A stretch of DNA of 64,000 nt from Mesorhizobium huakuii (GCF_030160235.1 NZ_BSNY01000030.1:241444-305443); one strand, 5' to 3'. Counted from the stretch's first letter, positions 26,885-36,428 are shown. The notes: generated by a model not told the origin, from the sequence alone. Translations and numbers: made by a program.

Positions 26885-28060
26885 ATGCCCCTGCCGATCC
26901 TCGCGCTTGCCATTGCGTCCTTCTGCATCGGCACCACCGAATTCGTCATCATGGGCCTGCTGCCCGAGGTCGCCGCCGACCTTCGCGTGTCGATCCCTTC
27001 GGCCGGCCTGCTGGTCACCGGCTATGCGCTGGGCGTCGTCTTCGGCGCCCCGATCGTTGCCATGGCCACCGCGCACCTGCCGCGCAAGCCGGTGCTGGTC
27101 GGGCTGACAGCTTCATTCGTCGTCGGCAATCTGTTCTGCGCCATAGCGCCGGACTATTGGACACTGATGGCGGCGCGTGTCTTCACGGCTTTTGGCCACG
27201 GCGCTTTCTTCGGCATCGGCTCGGTCGTGGCCGCAAGCCTGGTTCCGCGCAACAAACGCGCCAGCGCCATGGCGCTGATGTTTGCCGGACTGACGCTTTC
27301 CAACATTCTGGGCGTTCCCGCCGGCACTGCGCTTGGCGAGGCTTTCGGCTGGCGCTCCACATTCATCGCCGTGGTCGGCATCGGCCTGATCTCGGTCGCG
27401 GCGATCGCCTGGCTGGTGCCGTCGGATGTTGCTGAACCGAGCGGCGGCGGCCTGCGCGGCGAGTTGCGGGTACTGGGCAGGCTGCAGGTCTGGCTGGCGA
27501 TGCTGATCGCCTCGCTGGCCTCGGCCAGCCTGTTTGCCGTCTTCACCTACATAAAACCCTACCTCACCGACGTGTCCGGACTGTCGACCTCTGCCGTCAC
27601 CTGGGTTCTGCTGCTGTTCGGCGCCGGCATGACGATCGGCAACATCATTGGTGGGCGGCTGGCGGACTGGAAGCTGATGCCGACGGTCATTGGCACGCTG
27701 CTGTTGATGGCGGTGCTGTTCGTCGGCTTCATGCAGTTCGGCGCCATTGCCAGTATCGCTGTCGGTATCGTCTTCCTCTGGGGACTGCTCATCTTCGTCG
27801 TCGTGCCGCCGCTGCAGATCCGTGTCGTCGAGGCCGCTGCCGAAGGGCCGAACCTTGCCGCCACGCTGAACCAGGGCGCCTTCAACGTCGGCAATGCCAG
27901 CGGCGCCTGGATCGGCGGTGTGGCCCTTTCGGCCGGCGTTTCCTATGCCCAACTGCCATTGGTCGGCGCGGTGCTCGCTCTGCTGGCGGTCACCGTCGCG
28001 GTGCTGTCGCAAGCGCTGGATCGGCGCGCGCCCGTCCCGCTCCAGGCTGCAGCCGAATAG
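26885..28060 (+). CDS. MFS drug/sugar efflux transporter (AraJ/NepI-like, 12 helices)
   Basis: The 391-residue permease starts PLPILALAIASFCIGTTEFVIMGLLPEVAADL, the hallmark of the DHA1 AraJ/YdhP/NepI group. It has YALGVVFGAPIVA and the loop motif HLPRKPVLVGL. Twelve hydrophobic segments can be counted. It probably exports small molecules by proton antiport. It lies 162 bases after gcd on the same strand but with its own leader, so operon membership is uncertain. Substrate unknown. Confidence 0.85.
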   Translation: MPLPILALAIASFCIGTTEFVIMGLLPEVAADLRVSIPSAGLLVTGYALGVVFGAPIVAMATAHLPRKPVLVGLTASFVVGNLFCAIAPDYWTLMAARVFTAFGHGAFFGIGSVVAASLVPRNKRASAMALMFAGLTLSNILGVPAGTALGEAFGWRSTFIAVVGIGLISVAAIAWLVPSDVAEPSGGGLRGELRVLGRLQVWLAMLIASLASASLFAVFTYIKPYLTDVSGLSTSAVTWVLLLFGAGMTIGNIIGGRLADWKLMPTVIGTLLLMAVLFVGFMQFGAIASIAVGIVFLWGLLIFVVVPPLQIRVVEAAAEGPNLAATLNQGAFNVGNASGAWIGGVALSAGVSYAQLPLVGAVLALLAVTVAVLSQALDRRAPVPLQAAAE

Positions 28061-28170
28061 ACGTCCATTCGCCAAAGGGATGGAAATCTTGCGCCCATAG
28101 CGCGGCCGACTGGACCAATCGACAGCGATACCTCAAATGGGCATGTCTTCTCGCTCTAACGGAGAAAGTC

Positions 28171-29226
28171 ATGCAGAAATCGATCGAACGCATCGCCGGT
28201 GACAGCGAGGGCGTTTCCTACGAATTCCCGGTGTTTCGCTTCACAGGTAGCGACAAGGCGGCGCCATCGGCCTATTTGCAGGCCGCCCTCCACGCCGGTG
28301 AGCTGCCGGGCGTCGTCGCCATCGACGCGCTGATGCCGGCGCTGAACAAGGCCGCTGCCGAAGGCCGCATCAGGGGCAATATCACCATCGTGCCCTGGGC
28401 CAACCCGATCGGCCGCGCGCAATATCATTTCGGCGAGCACCAAGGCCGCTTTCACCTGGGCACCCGTACCAATTTCAACCGAGCCTTTCCGCTGCTTGCC
28501 GCGCCCGACACCAAGCTCTTGCCCGACACCAGCTTCGGCGGCGCCGACCAGCGGCTGAAGTCCCGCCTGGTGCAGCTGTCGCTCGGCCACGACATCGTGC
28601 TCGACCTGCACTGCGACGATGAGGGCCTAGCCTATCTCTACATCCACACCAGCCTGTGGCCGGCCATGGCTGATTGCGCCGCCGCCATGGGCGTCGATGC
28701 GGTCGTGCTGTGGAGCGAGGACACCGACGGCACCTTCGAAGGCGCCTCGATCATGCCCTACCAGAACGTTCCCGCCGACGTGGCGAAGTTCGACCGGCGC
28801 GTCGCCACCACGGTCGAATATCGCGGCATCCTCGATGTCGACGGCGCGCTCGCCAAGGCCGACGCCGACGGGCTTTACCGGCTGCTGGTGGCGCGCGGCG
28901 TGATCGCCGACGGCGCGCTGCCTGCGCCCGGCCCATTCAAGGGCGTCGTCGCCCCCTTGGAAAACATCGACATGATGCCGGCGCCTCGGGCCGGCGCCGT
29001 CCTCTATGACGTGAAGCCCGGCGACCGCGTCATCAGGGGCGATCGCCTCGCCACCATCGTCCATGCACCGGGCGAGATCGATGGCCGCACGGAAGTGTTC
29101 GCGCCGCAGGACGGCATCATCCTGACCCGCCGCTCGCGCCGCATCATCCGCGCCGGCGAGGACCTGCTGAAATTGGTCGGCGACAGGAAGAGCGCCGATG
29201 CCAGGTCGGGCACGCTGGAGGATTGA
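28171..29226 (+). CDS. AstE/AspA-family zinc amidohydrolase
   Basis: The 351-residue protein matches the succinylglutamate desuccinylase/aspartoacylase fold. Zinc ligands are in AALHAGELPG (His and Glu) and DIVLDLHCDDEG (His). The substrate Arg is in FHLGTRTNFNRAF. The C-terminal domain (AGAVLYDVKPGDRVIRGDRLATIVH) is a barrel-like extension found in the family. It likely deacylates an N-acylated amino acid or related compound; the exact substrate is unclear. A convergent PEP-mutase-type gene ends one base away. Confidence 0.83.
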   Translation: MQKSIERIAGDSEGVSYEFPVFRFTGSDKAAPSAYLQAALHAGELPGVVAIDALMPALNKAAAEGRIRGNITIVPWANPIGRAQYHFGEHQGRFHLGTRTNFNRAFPLLAAPDTKLLPDTSFGGADQRLKSRLVQLSLGHDIVLDLHCDDEGLAYLYIHTSLWPAMADCAAAMGVDAVVLWSEDTDGTFEGASIMPYQNVPADVAKFDRRVATTVEYRGILDVDGALAKADADGLYRLLVARGVIADGALPAPGPFKGVVAPLENIDMMPAPRAGAVLYDVKPGDRVIRGDRLATIVHAPGEIDGRTEVFAPQDGIILTRRSRRIIRAGEDLLKLVGDRKSADARSGTLED

Positions 29227-29227
29227 C

Positions 29228-29998
29228 CTAGCCCGAGATCGCCAGCCGCGCCTTGGCCTCCAGCCATTCGGCCATCTGCCGGTAAGGCACCGGGCCGTGG
29301 CTGATGCGGGCGACGCCGAGTTCGGCCAGCCGCTGGCGCGGCGGCACATGCGCCAGTGCGATGATGTTGACCGGCAGCGCAACTGTCTTGCACAGCGCCT
29401 CGATAAGCCTCTCGTCACCAAGGCCCGGCGCAAAGAAACCGTTCACTCCGGCCTTTTCATAGGCATGCGCCCGCTCGATCGCCTGGTCGAGCAGCGCCTT
29501 GTCATGCGCATCGGGCTTGGCCTTGAGGAAGATGTCGGTGCGGGCGTTGAGGAAGGCCGGAATGCCGGAGGCCTTGACGGCGGCCGCGGCCGCCTCGACC
29601 CGCTTCACCTGGACGGCGATGTCGTGCAGGCCGGCGCCGCCGACGATCTGGTCCTCGAAATTGAAACCGATGGCGCCAGCCTGCAAGGCGCGTGTCACCG
29701 TCTGGGCGACCGCTTCCGGCTCGACGCCATAGCCGCCCTCGAGGTCCATGGTCACCGGCAGGTCGACTGCCCCCACGATACGCCTGATGTTGTCGAGCGC
29801 CAGGTCCAGCGGGATCTTCTCGCCATCGGCATAGCCGAAGGCGGCCGCGACCGGCCAGCTTCCGGTGGCGATGGCCTTGGCGCCCGCCTTTTCGACGATC
29901 TTGGCCGAGCCCGGATCCCAGGCATTGTAGAGAACGATCGGGTTGCCCTTGACGTGAAGGGAATGGAACGTCCGCGCGCGCTCGGCCTGGTCGGTCAT
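29228..29998 (-). CDS. Isocitrate lyase/PEP mutase superfamily protein
   Basis: The 256-residue TIM-barrel protein has the first-strand motif NPIVLYNAWDPGSAKIVEKAGAKAIATGSWPVAAAFG, the metal-binding DLEGGYG and the segment GFNFEDQI, plus RTDIFL. The catalytic loop Cys (KxCGH of isocitrate lyase) is absent. It therefore belongs to the small oxaloacetate decarboxylase/carboxyphosphonoenolpyruvate mutase-like group rather than being AceA or PrpB. The reaction is unknown. It ends one base from the convergent AstE/AspA-type gene. Confidence 0.85.
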   Translation of the reverse strand: MTDQAERARTFHSLHVKGNPIVLYNAWDPGSAKIVEKAGAKAIATGSWPVAAAFGYADGEKIPLDLALDNIRRIVGAVDLPVTMDLEGGYGVEPEAVAQTVTRALQAGAIGFNFEDQIVGGAGLHDIAVQVKRVEAAAAAVKASGIPAFLNARTDIFLKAKPDAHDKALLDQAIERAHAYEKAGVNGFFAPGLGDERLIEALCKTVALPVNIIALAHVPPRQRLAELGVARISHGPVPYRQMAEWLEAKARLAISG

Positions 29999-30111
29999 GG
30001 GTGTTTTCCCGTTCTCTGGATGTCAGATGTATAGTCTAGGCAACGCCACCGGCTGTGGCGATGTGCCATGGGCCCGGGAAGCGGCGGCCACCGGACAGCC
30101 TTTCAAACCTG

Positions 30112-30139
30112 TTGCGCATCCGGTTTTTCGCCGCTATGG
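30112..30139 (+). promoter_or_regulatory. Candidate promoter of trpL-trpEG
   Basis: TTGCGC and CTATGG are spaced by 16 bases. The transcription start expected 8-9 bases after the -10 box falls on or next to the ATG of trpL (30148). That is consistent with the leaderless trpL transcript described for Sinorhizobium meliloti. Confidence 0.5.
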
Positions 30140-30147
30140 ATTTCGCC

Positions 30148-30192
30148 ATGAACATGCGTTCGACCAAGACCATTTGGTGGTGGGCCTGCTGA
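30148..30192 (+). CDS. trpL: trp leader peptide TrpL
   Basis: The 15-codon frame encodes MNMRSTKTIWWWAC, with three consecutive Trp codons at 30175-30183. It is followed by an intrinsic terminator (30231-30268) and then trpEG. Ribosome stalling at the Trp codons when charged tRNA-Trp is scarce would favour antitermination. The S. meliloti peptide is also 14 residues with WWW near the end, and both its RNA (rnTrpL) and its peptide are reported to act in trans. Whether that holds here is inference. No Shine-Dalgarno sequence is evident, which fits a leaderless mRNA. Confidence 0.85.
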   Translation: MNMRSTKTIWWWAC

Positions 30193-30230
30193 CAGCGGCC
30201 TGTCCGAACGCGCGTGCGTGAAAAGAGAGG

Positions 30231-30268
30231 GTGGCCGCAACGGAAAGTCCGGGCGGCCATTTGTTTTT
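30231..30268 (+). terminator. trp attenuator terminator
   Basis: TGGCCGC and GCGGCCA form the outer stem around a small inner GGA/TCC helix, followed by TTTGTTTTT. It lies 39 bases after the trpL stop and 50 bases before trpEG, the right place for transcription attenuation controlled by trpL translation. Confidence 0.85.
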
Positions 30269-30317
30269 CCAAAGCCAGTCCCGGGTCCGTTGCCCCAACA
30301 AGCTGATGGAGACGGCA

Positions 30318-32507
30318 ATGACGATGAAGGTTCTGGAAAACGGCGCTGAAAGCTTCGTGACCGCGGGTGGCATCACCATTGCGCGTGAGCGCCACGACCG
30401 GCCCTATGCGGGGGCGATCGACGCCTATGTCGACGGCTTGAACTCGCGTCGGGGCGCGGTGTTTTCCTCCAATTACGAATATCCCGGCCGTTACACGCGC
30501 TGGGACACCGCCATCATCGATCCGCCTTTGGTCATCTCCGCGCGCGGCCGCGCCATGCGCATCGAGGCACTGAACGGCCGTGGCGAGGCGCTGTTGCCGG
30601 TCATCGGCAAGACGCTGGGCGGCCTTGCCGACATCACCATCGCCGAGACGACGAAGACGCTGATACGCCTCGACGTCGCCAAACCCGGCCGTGTCTTCAC
30701 CGAAGAGGAGCGCAGCCGCGTGCCTTCGGTGTTTACCGTGCTGCGCGCCATCACCGCCTTGTTCAAGACCGAGGAAGACGCCAATCTCGGCCTCTACGGC
30801 GCCTTCGGCTACGACCTCGCCTTCCAGTTCGACCCGGTCGACTACAAGCTCGAGCGCAAGCCGAGCCAGCGCGACCTTGTGCTGTTCCTGCCCGACGAGA
30901 TCCTGGTGGTCGACCATTATTCCGCAAAGGCCTGGACCGACCGCTACGACTATTCAGGCGAGGGATTTTCGACGGAAGGCTTGGCCCGTGACGCAAGCGC
31001 CGAGCCGTTCAGGACCGCTGACCGCATCCCGCCGCGCGGCGACCATGAACCCGGCGAATACGCCAACCTTGTGCGGCGCGCCATGGACTCGTTCAAGCGC
31101 GGCGACCTGTTCGAGGTAGTGCCCGGCCAGATGTTCTACGAGCGCTGCGAGACCCAGCCCTCCGAGATTTCGCGCAAGCTGAAGTCGATCAACCCCTCGC
31201 CCTATTCCTTCTTCATCAATCTCGGCGAAAACGAATATCTGATCGGCGCCTCGCCCGAAATGTTCGTGCGCGTCAACGGCCGCCGGGTCGAGACCTGCCC
31301 GATCTCGGGGACCATCAAGCGCGGCGACGATGCCATCTCGGATAGCGAGCAGATCCTGAAGCTGCTCAATTCGAAGAAGGACGAATCCGAGCTCACAATG
31401 TGCTCGGACGTCGACCGCAACGACAAGTCGCGGGTCTGCGAGCCCGGCTCGGTGCGCGTCATCGGCCGCCGCCAGATCGAGATGTATTCGCGGCTTATCC
31501 ACACCGTCGACCACATAGAGGGCCGCCTGCGCGAAGGCATGGACGCCTTCGACGCCTTCCTGTCGCATGCCTGGGCGGTCACCGTCACCGGCGCGCCGAA
31601 ACTGTGGGCCATGCGCTTTATCGAGCAGAACGAGAAGAGCCCGCGCGCCTGGTATGGCGGGGCGATCGGCATGGTCAATTTCAACGGCGACATGAACACT
31701 GGCCTCACCTTGCGCACCATCCGCATCAAGGACGGCATAGCCGAAGTGCGCGCCGGCGCCACATTGCTGTTCGACAGCATCCCCGAGGAAGAAGAAGCCG
31801 AAACCGAACTGAAGGCATCCGCCATGCTCTCCGCCATTCGCGACGCCAAGACGGGCAATTCCGCCAACACCGAGCGCACCACCGCGCGGGTCGGCGACGG
31901 CGTCAACATCCTGCTCGTCGACCACGAGGACTCCTTCGTCCACACGCTGGCCAACTACTTCCGCCAGACCGGCGCCAATGTCTCGACCGTGCGCACGCCG
32001 GTGCCGGAGGAAGTGTTCGAGCGGCTGAAGCCGGACCTCGTCGTGCTCTCGCCCGGACCGGGCACGCCGAAGGATTTCGATTGCGCCGCCACCATCAGAC
32101 GAGCGCGCGCCCGCGACCTGCCGATCTTCGGCGTGTGCCTTGGCCTGCAGGCGCTGGCCGAGGCCTATGGCGGGGAACTGCGCCAGCTGCATATTCCCAT
32201 GCACGGCAAGCCCTCGCGCATCCGCGTCTCCAAGCCCGGCATCATCTTCTCCGGCCTGCCAAAGGAAGTCACTGTCGGCCGCTACCATTCGATCTTCGCC
32301 GATCCGGTGCGGCTGCCCGATGATTTCATTGTCACGGCCGAGACGGAGGACGGCATCATCATGGCCTTCGAGCACCGCAAGGAGCCGATCGCCGCCGTGC
32401 AGTTCCATCCGGAATCGATCATGACGCTCGGCCACAATGCCGGCATGCGCATCATCGAGAACATCGTCGCCCATTTGCCGCGCAAGGCCAAGGAAAAGGC
32501 AGCCTGA
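30318..32507 (+). CDS. trpE(G): Fused anthranilate synthase TrpE-TrpG
   Basis: The 729-residue fusion makes anthranilate from chorismate and glutamine, the first step of tryptophan synthesis. Residues 1-510 are TrpE-like ([21 protein letters not shown]-type [65 protein letters not shown]). Residues 535-729 are the class I amidotransferase with nucleophile Cys607 in [11 protein letters not shown] and the His-Pro-Glu of [10 protein letters not shown]. The fusion is typical of rhizobia, and the length equals that of the S. meliloti protein. The start used is ATG 30318, just past the attenuator. Confidence 0.96.
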   Translation: MTMKVLENGAESFVTAGGITIARERHDRPYAGAIDAYVDGLNSRRGAVFSSNYEYPGRYTRWDTAIIDPPLVISARGRAMRIEALNGRGEALLPVIGKTLGGLADITIAETTKTLIRLDVAKPGRVFTEEERSRVPSVFTVLRAITALFKTEEDANLGLYGAFGYDLAFQFDPVDYKLERKPSQRDLVLFLPDEILVVDHYSAKAWTDRYDYSGEGFSTEGLARDASAEPFRTADRIPPRGDHEPGEYANLVRRAMDSFKRGDLFEVVPGQMFYERCETQPSEISRKLKSINPSPYSFFINLGENEYLIGASPEMFVRVNGRRVETCPISGTIKRGDDAISDSEQILKLLNSKKDESELTMCSDVDRNDKSRVCEPGSVRVIGRRQIEMYSRLIHTVDHIEGRLREGMDAFDAFLSHAWAVTVTGAPKLWAMRFIEQNEKSPRAWYGGAIGMVNFNGDMNTGLTLRTIRIKDGIAEVRAGATLLFDSIPEEEEAETELKASAMLSAIRDAKTGNSANTERTTARVGDGVNILLVDHEDSFVHTLANYFRQTGANVSTVRTPVPEEVFERLKPDLVVLSPGPGTPKDFDCAATIRRARARDLPIFGVCLGLQALAEAYGGELRQLHIPMHGKPSRIRVSKPGIIFSGLPKEVTVGRYHSIFADPVRLPDDFIVTAETEDGIIMAFEHRKEPIAAVQFHPESIMTLGHNAGMRIIENIVAHLPRKAKEKAA

Positions 32508-32512
32508 CCGCG

Positions 32513-33460
32513 ATGGCCGAAGCCGAGAACACGATGGCGATCGCAGCCAAGGCGGCCGCGAAGCGCAAGGTTGCCAACCTTGCCTTCTGGTCGATCGTGG
32601 TCGCCTTTGTCGTGCTCGCGCTGAAGCTGGCCGCCTGGTACATTACCGGCTCCGTCGCGCTTTATTCGGACGCTCTGGAATCGATCGTCAATGTCATTGC
32701 CTCGGTCGCCGCCTTCTGGGCGATCCAGGTCAGTTACAAGCCGGCCGACCAGGATCATCCGTTCGGCCATCACAAGGCCGAGTATTTCTCGGCCGTGCTA
32801 GAAGGCGTGCTGATCGTCGTCGCCGCGCTGTTGATCCTCAACGAGGTCTGGCGCTCCTGGCAAGCACCGGCGCCCCTGGAAAGACCCTGGAACGGCCTTG
32901 CCGTCAACGGCATCGCCACGCTGATCAACGCCTTCTGGGCGTGGACGCTGATCCGCGCCGGCCGGGCCGAAAAATCGCCGGCGCTGGTTGCCGACGGCAA
33001 CCATATCATGACCGACGTCGTCACCTCGGTGGGCGTCTTCGGCGGCCTGGTCGGGGCAATCCTGACCGGCTGGCAGATCCTCGATCCGGCGCTCGCCGTC
33101 ATCGTCGCGCTCAACATCCTGTGGCAGGGCTGGCACGTCATCGGCTCGTCGATGAACGGCCTGATGGACCGTGCCGTCGACACGCAGGAACACATGCGCA
33201 TCCGCGATGTCATCTCGGCCAATTGCAAGGGCGCGCTGGAGGTGCACGACCTTAAAACCCGCATCGCCGGCCGCGCCACCTTCATCGAGTTCCATCTGGT
33301 CGTCGACGCCGACATGTCGGTCGGCGCCAGCCACGTCATCTGCGACCGGATCGAAGACGCGCTGAAGGCCGAAATCCCCTCAGTGCGCGTCACCATCCAT
33401 GTGGAGCCCGACGACGAGGCGAAGCTGCCGAAAGGCACGACGGCCGTGCCGTTCGCGTGA
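32513..33460 (+). CDS. Cation diffusion facilitator (CDF) metal efflux protein
   Basis: The 315-residue inner-membrane antiporter has six helices. Helix II carries YSDALESIVNVIA (a DxxxE/N metal site in place of DxxxD), HPFGHHKAEYFSAV follows, and helix V carries VADGNHIMTDVVTSVGV (HxxxD). The cytoplasmic domain ends RVTIHVEPDDEA. The NHIMTD pattern suggests zinc or iron/manganese as substrate; the family cannot be resolved by eye. It starts six bases after trpEG, so it may be read from the same transcript. Confidence 0.88.
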   Translation: MAEAENTMAIAAKAAAKRKVANLAFWSIVVAFVVLALKLAAWYITGSVALYSDALESIVNVIASVAAFWAIQVSYKPADQDHPFGHHKAEYFSAVLEGVLIVVAALLILNEVWRSWQAPAPLERPWNGLAVNGIATLINAFWAWTLIRAGRAEKSPALVADGNHIMTDVVTSVGVFGGLVGAILTGWQILDPALAVIVALNILWQGWHVIGSSMNGLMDRAVDTQEHMRIRDVISANCKGALEVHDLKTRIAGRATFIEFHLVVDADMSVGASHVICDRIEDALKAEIPSVRVTIHVEPDDEAKLPKGTTAVPFA

Positions 33461-33506
33461 GGCAATCCCCCGTCACGACCTTGGAAAATTAGCCAAAGCG
33501 TCTGGA

Positions 33507-33568
33507 CTTCGTCATCCACGGGCGGAGCAGCAGCGAAGCGACGCGGCGCAGACCACAGGATGACGAAG
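33507..33568. repeat. CTTCGTCATCC inverted repeat
   Basis: CTTCGTCATCC and GGATGACGAAG are exact complements 40 bases apart, with AGCGAAGCG-like inner sequence. They fill the gap between two convergent genes. I recognise this arrangement as a common Mesorhizobium intergenic repeat; it may also end both transcripts. Confidence 0.65.
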
Positions 33569-33574
33569 CCGTGC

Positions 33575-34678
33575 TCAAGGTGCGCAGGCCGATTGCGGCA
33601 TTGGCTCCAGCCGGTAGACCTTGTCGTCCGACTTCGTCTTGCCGTCCGCTGCCTTCGAGCACAGATCGACGATCGCCAGGCTGCTGTTGGGATTGGCCAG
33701 CATCATCGTGCCGTTGGCGCCGCGCTTGAGGAAGATTTCCTTCTGCGCGATGTCGCAGGAGAAATCGCTCATCTTAGAGCTTGCCGCGCAGCGCCACTGG
33801 TCGGCTTCGCCCTGGCAGGAATAGGTCTGCGTGACCTTTCCCGACTTCAGCCTGGTGGTCACCGAGACAGCGATGTCGGCGCCATCAGGCCAATTGGCGG
33901 CGTCACCACCGGAGGCGAAAGACGCCAGTTCCACCGGCCCGCGAAAAACCCGGATCGACTGCGTCAACTGGTTGGGGTGCGAGGCAAGGTGCGACGCGTC
34001 ATAGTCGCGGCCATAGCAGAACGCCTGGTCGGGCTTAAGCCGCTCGCGCAGCGGGGGGCCGAGCGCCGGGTCGATCGGATCGATGCGCGCGAACTCGGCC
34101 TTGCAGGTCGCGGCCGGCATCGGGTCGAGGCGGAAATTGTCGTCCTCCGAGCCCAGCGCCTGCCTGTCATATTCCGCCTTGCCGAGTTCCTCTTCCGATC
34201 CGGCATCGAGATAGAGGTCGGCCGAGACATCGGTGACAATCAGACGGCCTTTGTCATCGACCTTCAGCGAGGCCATGGTGCGGTCGCAGTCCATGCCGCA
34301 ACGGATCGGCCCTGATGTGCCGTCCTCGGATTCATGATTGCACCAGCCGCCGGCCCATTGCGGCGCCTTGGCGCCGCGCACCGTCGTGGTGAGAAAACCA
34401 TTGTAGGACGTGTCGGCATTTGCCGTGGGTTCTTCGTTCGGCCGGCTGACCGGGTCATGGCCGTAGTAGAAGAAGATCCGTGCCACTTTCTGCTTCGGAT
34501 GCGCCTTCAGATGGGCCGCGTCATAGACCCGGCCGAAACAAGCGTCCGACCCGTTCGGGCTGAGTTCCCTGAGTTTCAGCGCATCTTCGGCGACCGCCGT
34601 GCCCGACAGCAAACCAAGCAGGGCAATGCCAATTCCGGCGCCCGCAATTGTCTTCCATTTCCTTGCCCCGAACGTCAT
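33575..34678 (-). CDS. Secreted protein with internal duplication, unknown function
   Basis: The 367-residue protein starts MTFGARKWKTIAGAGIGIALLGLLSGTAVAED, a signal peptide. Two similar halves can be seen. ACFGRVYDAAHLKAHPKQKVARIFFYYG (about 35-62) resembles FCYGRDYDASHLASHPNQLTQSIRVFRG (about 205-232), and each is followed by a Cys-rich strand region (CGMDCDR; YSCQGEADQWRCAASS). The protein is probably periplasmic with disulfides. I do not know a function. It is divergent from a DsrE-like gene across a 95-base gap. Confidence 0.7.
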   Translation of the reverse strand: MTFGARKWKTIAGAGIGIALLGLLSGTAVAEDALKLRELSPNGSDACFGRVYDAAHLKAHPKQKVARIFFYYGHDPVSRPNEEPTANADTSYNGFLTTTVRGAKAPQWAGGWCNHESEDGTSGPIRCGMDCDRTMASLKVDDKGRLIVTDVSADLYLDAGSEEELGKAEYDRQALGSEDDNFRLDPMPAATCKAEFARIDPIDPALGPPLRERLKPDQAFCYGRDYDASHLASHPNQLTQSIRVFRGPVELASFASGGDAANWPDGADIAVSVTTRLKSGKVTQTYSCQGEADQWRCAASSKMSDFSCDIAQKEIFLKRGANGTMMLANPNSSLAIVDLCSKAADGKTKSDDKVYRLEPMPQSACAP

Positions 34679-34773
34679 GTGACCTCTCCTCGCATCGACA
34701 GGACGTAGCGTCAACGTATGCTAGTATTGCTGCCGCAGCCACGCAAATAGCGGTGAAATCTGAGGAGGATGCC

Positions 34774-35211
34774 ATGCGCAGACGCGACATGTTCCGCGCG
34801 GTTCTTGCCGGAACCGGGACGTTTCTTGGCCTGCGGGCCGCGCAGGCCGCGACCGCGGGCCCCGCCAGGCTGAAGGTCGCCTATCATCTGAGCGATGTGG
34901 ACAAGGTCAACTTCGTGCTCGGCAACATCAAGAACCACTATGAAGGCACCGGCGGCAATGTCGACATCGTGCTGGTCGTGCATGGCCCGGCCCTGGCCAG
35001 CTTCAAGTCGAAGGGCATATCGGCCGCGGTCTCCGGCCGCTTCGCCGGCCTGGTGCAGCAGGGGCTCGAGCCGCAGGCCTGCGGCAACACCATGCGGGGC
35101 ATGGACATTTCGCTCACCGACCTGCTCGACGGTTTCCATGCCGCCGACAAGGGCGGCGTCGTCAAGCTCGCGGAACTGCAAAGCCAGGGCTACGTCTATC
35201 TGCGCCCCTGA
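34774..35211 (+). CDS. DsrE-family protein with Tat-type signal
   Basis: The 145-residue protein begins MRRRDMFRAVLAGTGTFLGL, a twin-arginine-like signal, then AQAAT. The mature part (KVAYHLSDVDKVNFVLGNIKNHYEG; VDIVLVVHGPALASF; QACGNTMRGMDIS) matches the DsrE/DsrF-like sulfur-relay fold, with one conserved Cys in EPQACGNTM. Periplasmic DsrE-like proteins are common but uncharacterised. It has a strong GAGGAGG ribosome site and heads a run of three same-strand genes. Confidence 0.82.
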   Translation: MRRRDMFRAVLAGTGTFLGLRAAQAATAGPARLKVAYHLSDVDKVNFVLGNIKNHYEGTGGNVDIVLVVHGPALASFKSKGISAAVSGRFAGLVQQGLEPQACGNTMRGMDISLTDLLDGFHAADKGGVVKLAELQSQGYVYLRP

Positions 35212-35272
35212 GGCTTGAACACCGGGGTGGCAAAGGCCTACGAAGGGCGGGAGACATCCCGGAGGAACAACA

Positions 35273-36055
35273 GTGCCAGCCACCAACACGCTCAGCATTC
35301 CCGATCTCGCCGGCAAGGCGGTGCTGGTCACCGGCGCCTCGACCGGCATAGGCGCGGCCCTCGCGCTGGCCTATGCCGCGCAGAAATCCAAAGTGGCGCT
35401 GCATTACAATTCGAGCCGAGAGGCCGCCGAGAAACTCGCCAAGACCATTCGTGACAGCGGCGGCGAGGTGTTCCTCGTCCAGGGCGATTTTTCCGTTGCC
35501 GCCGATGTCGAGCGCGTCGTCGAGGACAGCGCGCAACATTTCGGCCGCCTCGACGGGCTGGTCAACAATGCCGGCGGCATGCTCGGCCGCGTGCCCTATG
35601 CCGAACAGACCGAAGCGCATTACGACGCGGTGATGGATCTCAACGCCCGTTCGGTGCTGACCGCCTCGCGCAAGGCGATGCCATGGCTGAAGAAGCAGGG
35701 CGGCTTCATCGTCAACACCTCGTCCATCGCCGCGCGCAATGGGGCCGGCGGCGGCGCCGGCCTCTATGGCTCGGCCAAGGCCTTCGTCTCCAACGTGACG
35801 CGCGGCATGGCCAAGGAACTGATCGGCTTCGGCATCCGCGTCAACGCCGTGGCGCCCGGCACCATTCTCACCCCCTTCCACGAGCGCTATTCGACCGAGG
35901 AGCAGATCAAGGGCATGGTCGCCACCATTCCGCAGGGCCGGGCCGGCACGGCGGAGGACTGCGTCGGCGCCTACCTGTTCCTCTCTTCGGATATGCTGAG
36001 CGGCTACATCACCGGCCAGGTGATCGAGGTGAATGGCGGCCAGTTGATGCCTTGA
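35273..36055 (+). CDS. Short-chain dehydrogenase/reductase
   Basis: The 260-residue protein has the SDR NAD(P) motif VLVTGASTGIGAALALAY and NNAGG. The catalytic Ser is in NTSSIAARNG, followed by Tyr-x-x-x-Lys (LYGSAKAF), then the tail VIEVNGGQLMP. The GTG start is well supported by CCGGAGGAAC upstream. It sits 61 bases after the DsrE-family gene and 64 bases before a small monooxygenase-like gene. Substrate unknown. Confidence 0.9.
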   Translation: MPATNTLSIPDLAGKAVLVTGASTGIGAALALAYAAQKSKVALHYNSSREAAEKLAKTIRDSGGEVFLVQGDFSVAADVERVVEDSAQHFGRLDGLVNNAGGMLGRVPYAEQTEAHYDAVMDLNARSVLTASRKAMPWLKKQGGFIVNTSSIAARNGAGGGAGLYGSAKAFVSNVTRGMAKELIGFGIRVNAVAPGTILTPFHERYSTEEQIKGMVATIPQGRAGTAEDCVGAYLFLSSDMLSGYITGQVIEVNGGQLMP

Positions 36056-36119
36056 CCGGCTATCTGCATACTGAAGGTCCGCATACTCTTGTCGAAGACT
36101 TTGAAGGGGAGACAACTGC

Positions 36120-36428
36120 ATGTACGGACTGATCGGCAAGATACGGGCGGCGCGCGGCCAGCGCGACGCGGTCATGGACGTCCTGCGCGCCAGCACCGGC
36201 GCTCTCCCCGGCTGCCTGAGCTATATCGTCGCCACCGACCCGGCCGATGCCGACGCGATCTGGGTGACCGAAGTGTGGACCGACCAGGCAAGCCACAAGG
36301 CCTCACTGCAGCTTCCGGAGGTCCAGGCGGCCATCGCCAAGGCGCGCCCCTTCATCGCCGGCTTCGAGTTCCAGGTGGAGACCCACCCCGTCGGCGGCTT
36401 CGGGTTGCCTGACGGCAAGACGGGCTGA
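36120..36428 (+). CDS. ABM-domain monooxygenase-like protein
   Basis: The 102-residue protein has the dimeric alpha/beta-barrel pattern of antibiotic biosynthesis monooxygenases (MYGLIGKIRAARGQRDAVMDVLR; LPGCLSYIVATDPADADAIWVTEVWTDQASHKASL; the GFEFQVET end). Many relatives are quinol or methylglyoxal-type oxygenases or have no known activity. It follows the SDR gene on the same strand and may form a small operon with it. Confidence 0.82.
   Translation: MYGLIGKIRAARGQRDAVMDVLRASTGALPGCLSYIVATDPADADAIWVTEVWTDQASHKASLQLPEVQAAIAKARPFIAGFEFQVETHPVGGFGLPDGKTG

Noticed and set aside
24698-27076. A 792-residue open frame opposite gcd
   Set aside because: It is the complement of the glucose dehydrogenase frame. 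It has biased Arg/Ala/Gly/Asp composition and no recognisable domain.
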